A DNA stretch of 64,000 nucleotides. Source: Trichostrongylus colubriformis (Eukaryota; Nematoda; Chromadorea; Rhabditida; Trichostrongylidae). Under the pieces are notes generated by a model. It did no database searches and had not been told where the DNA came from. It saw only the letters and a program-made list of their open reading frames with translations. The first letter of the stretch is position 1. Each line of letters opens with the position of its first letter. Shown in pieces: positions 61,707-64,000 of the stretch. The DNA is taken from the NCBI GenBank assembly GCA_963978905.1, contig OZ022256.1, forward strand, positions 29,723,426 to 29,787,425, read 5' to 3'. Position numbers and translations under genes: made by a program.

Positions 61707-64000
61707 AGCTTAACTGGCCTGACAGTCCAAGCCTTGCCATTATATTGCATAACACAAAAAAATGGCGAGAAATTGTTTATCTTCTCGTTTCCTATTTGCG
61801 GAATTGATACTGAAAGAACAAAGGAAGTTCACACCCTCGTCAAGCTTCCCGAATGACTAATTCTGGAGATCGCTCCGATGTTTGACGCGCTTACTTCATG
61901 ACTTTCAGTCTTGCGAGGAGTCCATGGGGCGCAATCGCAGTCAGTTTTTACACAGAAGTTAAGGAAAGTATATTCTTGTATAACTTCAGTGTTGCACTAT
62001 GGAGCTGAAAACGTTCGGAAGGCAGGAATTACATCATTGCCTCCCAAAGCTATATTACTGCAAAAGAGTACCTCTCTTGTGAGTTCATTCAACATCAAAA
62101 GACATGGGCAGAGGATTCCTCTACAAAATTATTGCAGTGGTACCGTAATTTCTAGTTCATGTGATGTAACACATAGTAATGCTAATTATTCACATGCATA
62201 ACAAGGGCAATGTGTTGTGCAGAAGTTTTGAGACATTAGACAAGACGGATTCCGAAGGCCGTATATTTTTGCTAACTCTGTTCGCAACTCTGTTCAAACG
62301 ACGCAATGCGACATTTGAAGATCTTGACACCAGCGCGGTCCTTCAAACACAGTGAGAGATGGAATCGTCGAAGATGAGGCAGATTTTTCGGCAGATGCTT
62401 TTTTATGCAGGATGAGGGGATATGAATTTCCCTAGGAAGGGAAGAAGCTTCGACGTCGGAGTAAAGTTGCATCTTCCCCCAACCCCCCCCCCTCATTTTG
62501 ATTGACCTAAGTTTTCATACTCGAGCGTATTCTTTTATCTAAGCCTTACTTTAGGAACGAAAGGATTCTCCCTGAACTAACAATAAGGCTTAGCCTGAAA
62601 ACCTAAGCAAAGATAGCGCCGGACGTCGAGCACAGTGAAGTGCCCCCCCCCCCCCCTTCCAACTACACTAGCACTTGTATATCGGACCCCAAAAGATTGC
62701 CTTGAGTCAAAAGCGATTGCGTAAATTATCTACCAATGACACACATCTCTGTGATTTTGATGCATCTTACGTGAGGTGAGGTACAATGTGGGAGATTATG
62801 GCAAGAGCGCTTTATTTTAAGCATAAATCAAAGTAAGCCACTGCAACGCTGCTAGATTTATAATACTATGGTTTCTCGTTAGGAGATTTCAACAGTGTTG
62901 TGTTTGTAATAGGGCCTTCCCATTTTAACAATATAGTAATATTAAGTATAATTGTCGATACTTGGGTGAACATCTGAGACCTCGAAATTGAATTCTGTGC
63001 CCTTTTGAAGAGTTCGCTTTTAAAAGCGCATCCTGGGCATTATCATGAATTCCATTGAGTTTGGCGGTGAAATTACCAAGTGTATTCATTATCTAATATG
63101 TGGAGAATGTATTGGTTTTTGGAAAATGGATTCCTGGAACTACTGTGAAAGCCTATCGGCTCCTTGCTCATTACCTTAACCAAATGTACTAGTATACATA
63201 TTCTAGTAGCTGTCGGCAAAAAAAAAGTCATATAACACGTGCGATGCATTCTTGAGGCAAATGTATAATTCATGAAGGTGCATTTCCAAATACTGGCATC
63301 CTCTATAGAAATCGGTGAGCTAGAGAATTCCCTGCTCGTTTGCGGCCTTTTTTAAGTCTCAAAAATGCAGAACGAAAAAATACGAATTCCATAGATTTTT
63401 GTGTTGGTACACCTGTTTCTAAAGCTGCTTACGTGTGTTTCCTTTCAACCCGGGTTACTTCCACCCTCACTGCGGACTTCCCCAACCACAAAGAAACATA
63501 CCGAGTAATGTAGGTACGCGATATCAAATTTTCTTTTCCGTGAGGCCATGGCTTCATATCCAATGAGGCGCCGCGTCCGCAGTGGATGCCAGACGTGTTT
63601 GAAACAGGGTGCACTTCGTCATCGTCATCCGCTTATTTTCACTGTCTCGTGGATGGAGGAAGTCGAGTCACGAAATTTTGGTGTTAATCCCGAATGGAGT
63701 CTCGTCTCTAATTCCTGATCTTTTTGCGACCGTAAATTTTTTTGTATCTGGATTCCTACGATTTCCGCAACCTAGGGTACAAACTGGTTTTGAGGAATCC
63801 CATACCCCTTCCCCCCAACGCTGGTCCAAAGACCACCTGTTCCGAGTAAATTGTGACTGTATCTGGGGTCTCTGTAGATGTGCTGGTGAGCAAGGGCAAG
63901 GTAACCATGTGGAAATCCAATAAACAAAATTAAATTGTTCATAATACCCTTCGAAACCTCCTCAATCCTTGAACCACTCCATGGCCGTCTCTCATAATTA
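61707..64000. other. Right-hand end of the window, no gene recognised
   Basis: Frames at 61911-62201 (plus), 63429-63614 (minus) and 63609-63923 (plus) show no signal peptide, domain or clear splice framework. Poly-C tracts are at 62483-62492 (10 C) and 62643-62656 (14 C). Confidence 0.35.

Overview
The window looks like nuclear DNA of a nematode. Genes are broken into short exons with a T-rich TTTTCAG 3' splice consensus, protein matches are to nematode-type families, one ATG lies 2 bases after a trans-splice-like acceptor, and much of the sequence is foldback DNA elements. A strongylid (hookworm-like, clade V) worm is my inference from the UNC-36-like protein, the large repeat-filled introns and the repeat style; nothing in the window proves the species.

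Layout. 1-4250: a minus-strand protein kinase gene of the tau-tubulin/casein-kinase-1-like class (five phase-consistent exons, catalytic core present, both ends missing), plus a Tc1/mariner-type foldback element at 330-814. 4.4-4.9 kb: relic of a Tc1/mariner transposase. 7.2-8.3 kb: a chromodomain exon followed by a cysteine-rich exon or ORF like the C-terminal zinc domain of piggyBac transposases. 9-19.8 kb: intergenic DNA dominated by foldback elements and a 268-bp tandem repeat.

19,825-57,803: one plus-strand gene covers most of the window. I assembled 35 exons, all with matching splice phases, encoding about 1,196 residues of a voltage-gated calcium channel alpha2-delta subunit, closest to C. 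elegans UNC-36. The von Willebrand A domain has an intact MIDAS motif, followed by a Cache domain and the alpha2-delta C-terminal region. Only the signal-peptide exon is missing and only the last exon is uncertain. Its introns (56 bp to 4.1 kb) hold a dead mariner transposon, several foldback families and an inverted copy of the 268-bp repeat.

57.8-64 kb: the unc-36 3' region with a polyadenylation signal, more repeats, and a compact minus-strand ORF for a 76-residue secreted peptide with its own polyadenylation signal at 61.5-61.7 kb. The genes form no operon or shared pathway. The notable points are the very large alpha2-delta gene, the small secreted protein, the chromodomain/piggyBac-like juxtaposition, and foldback families with shared termini.
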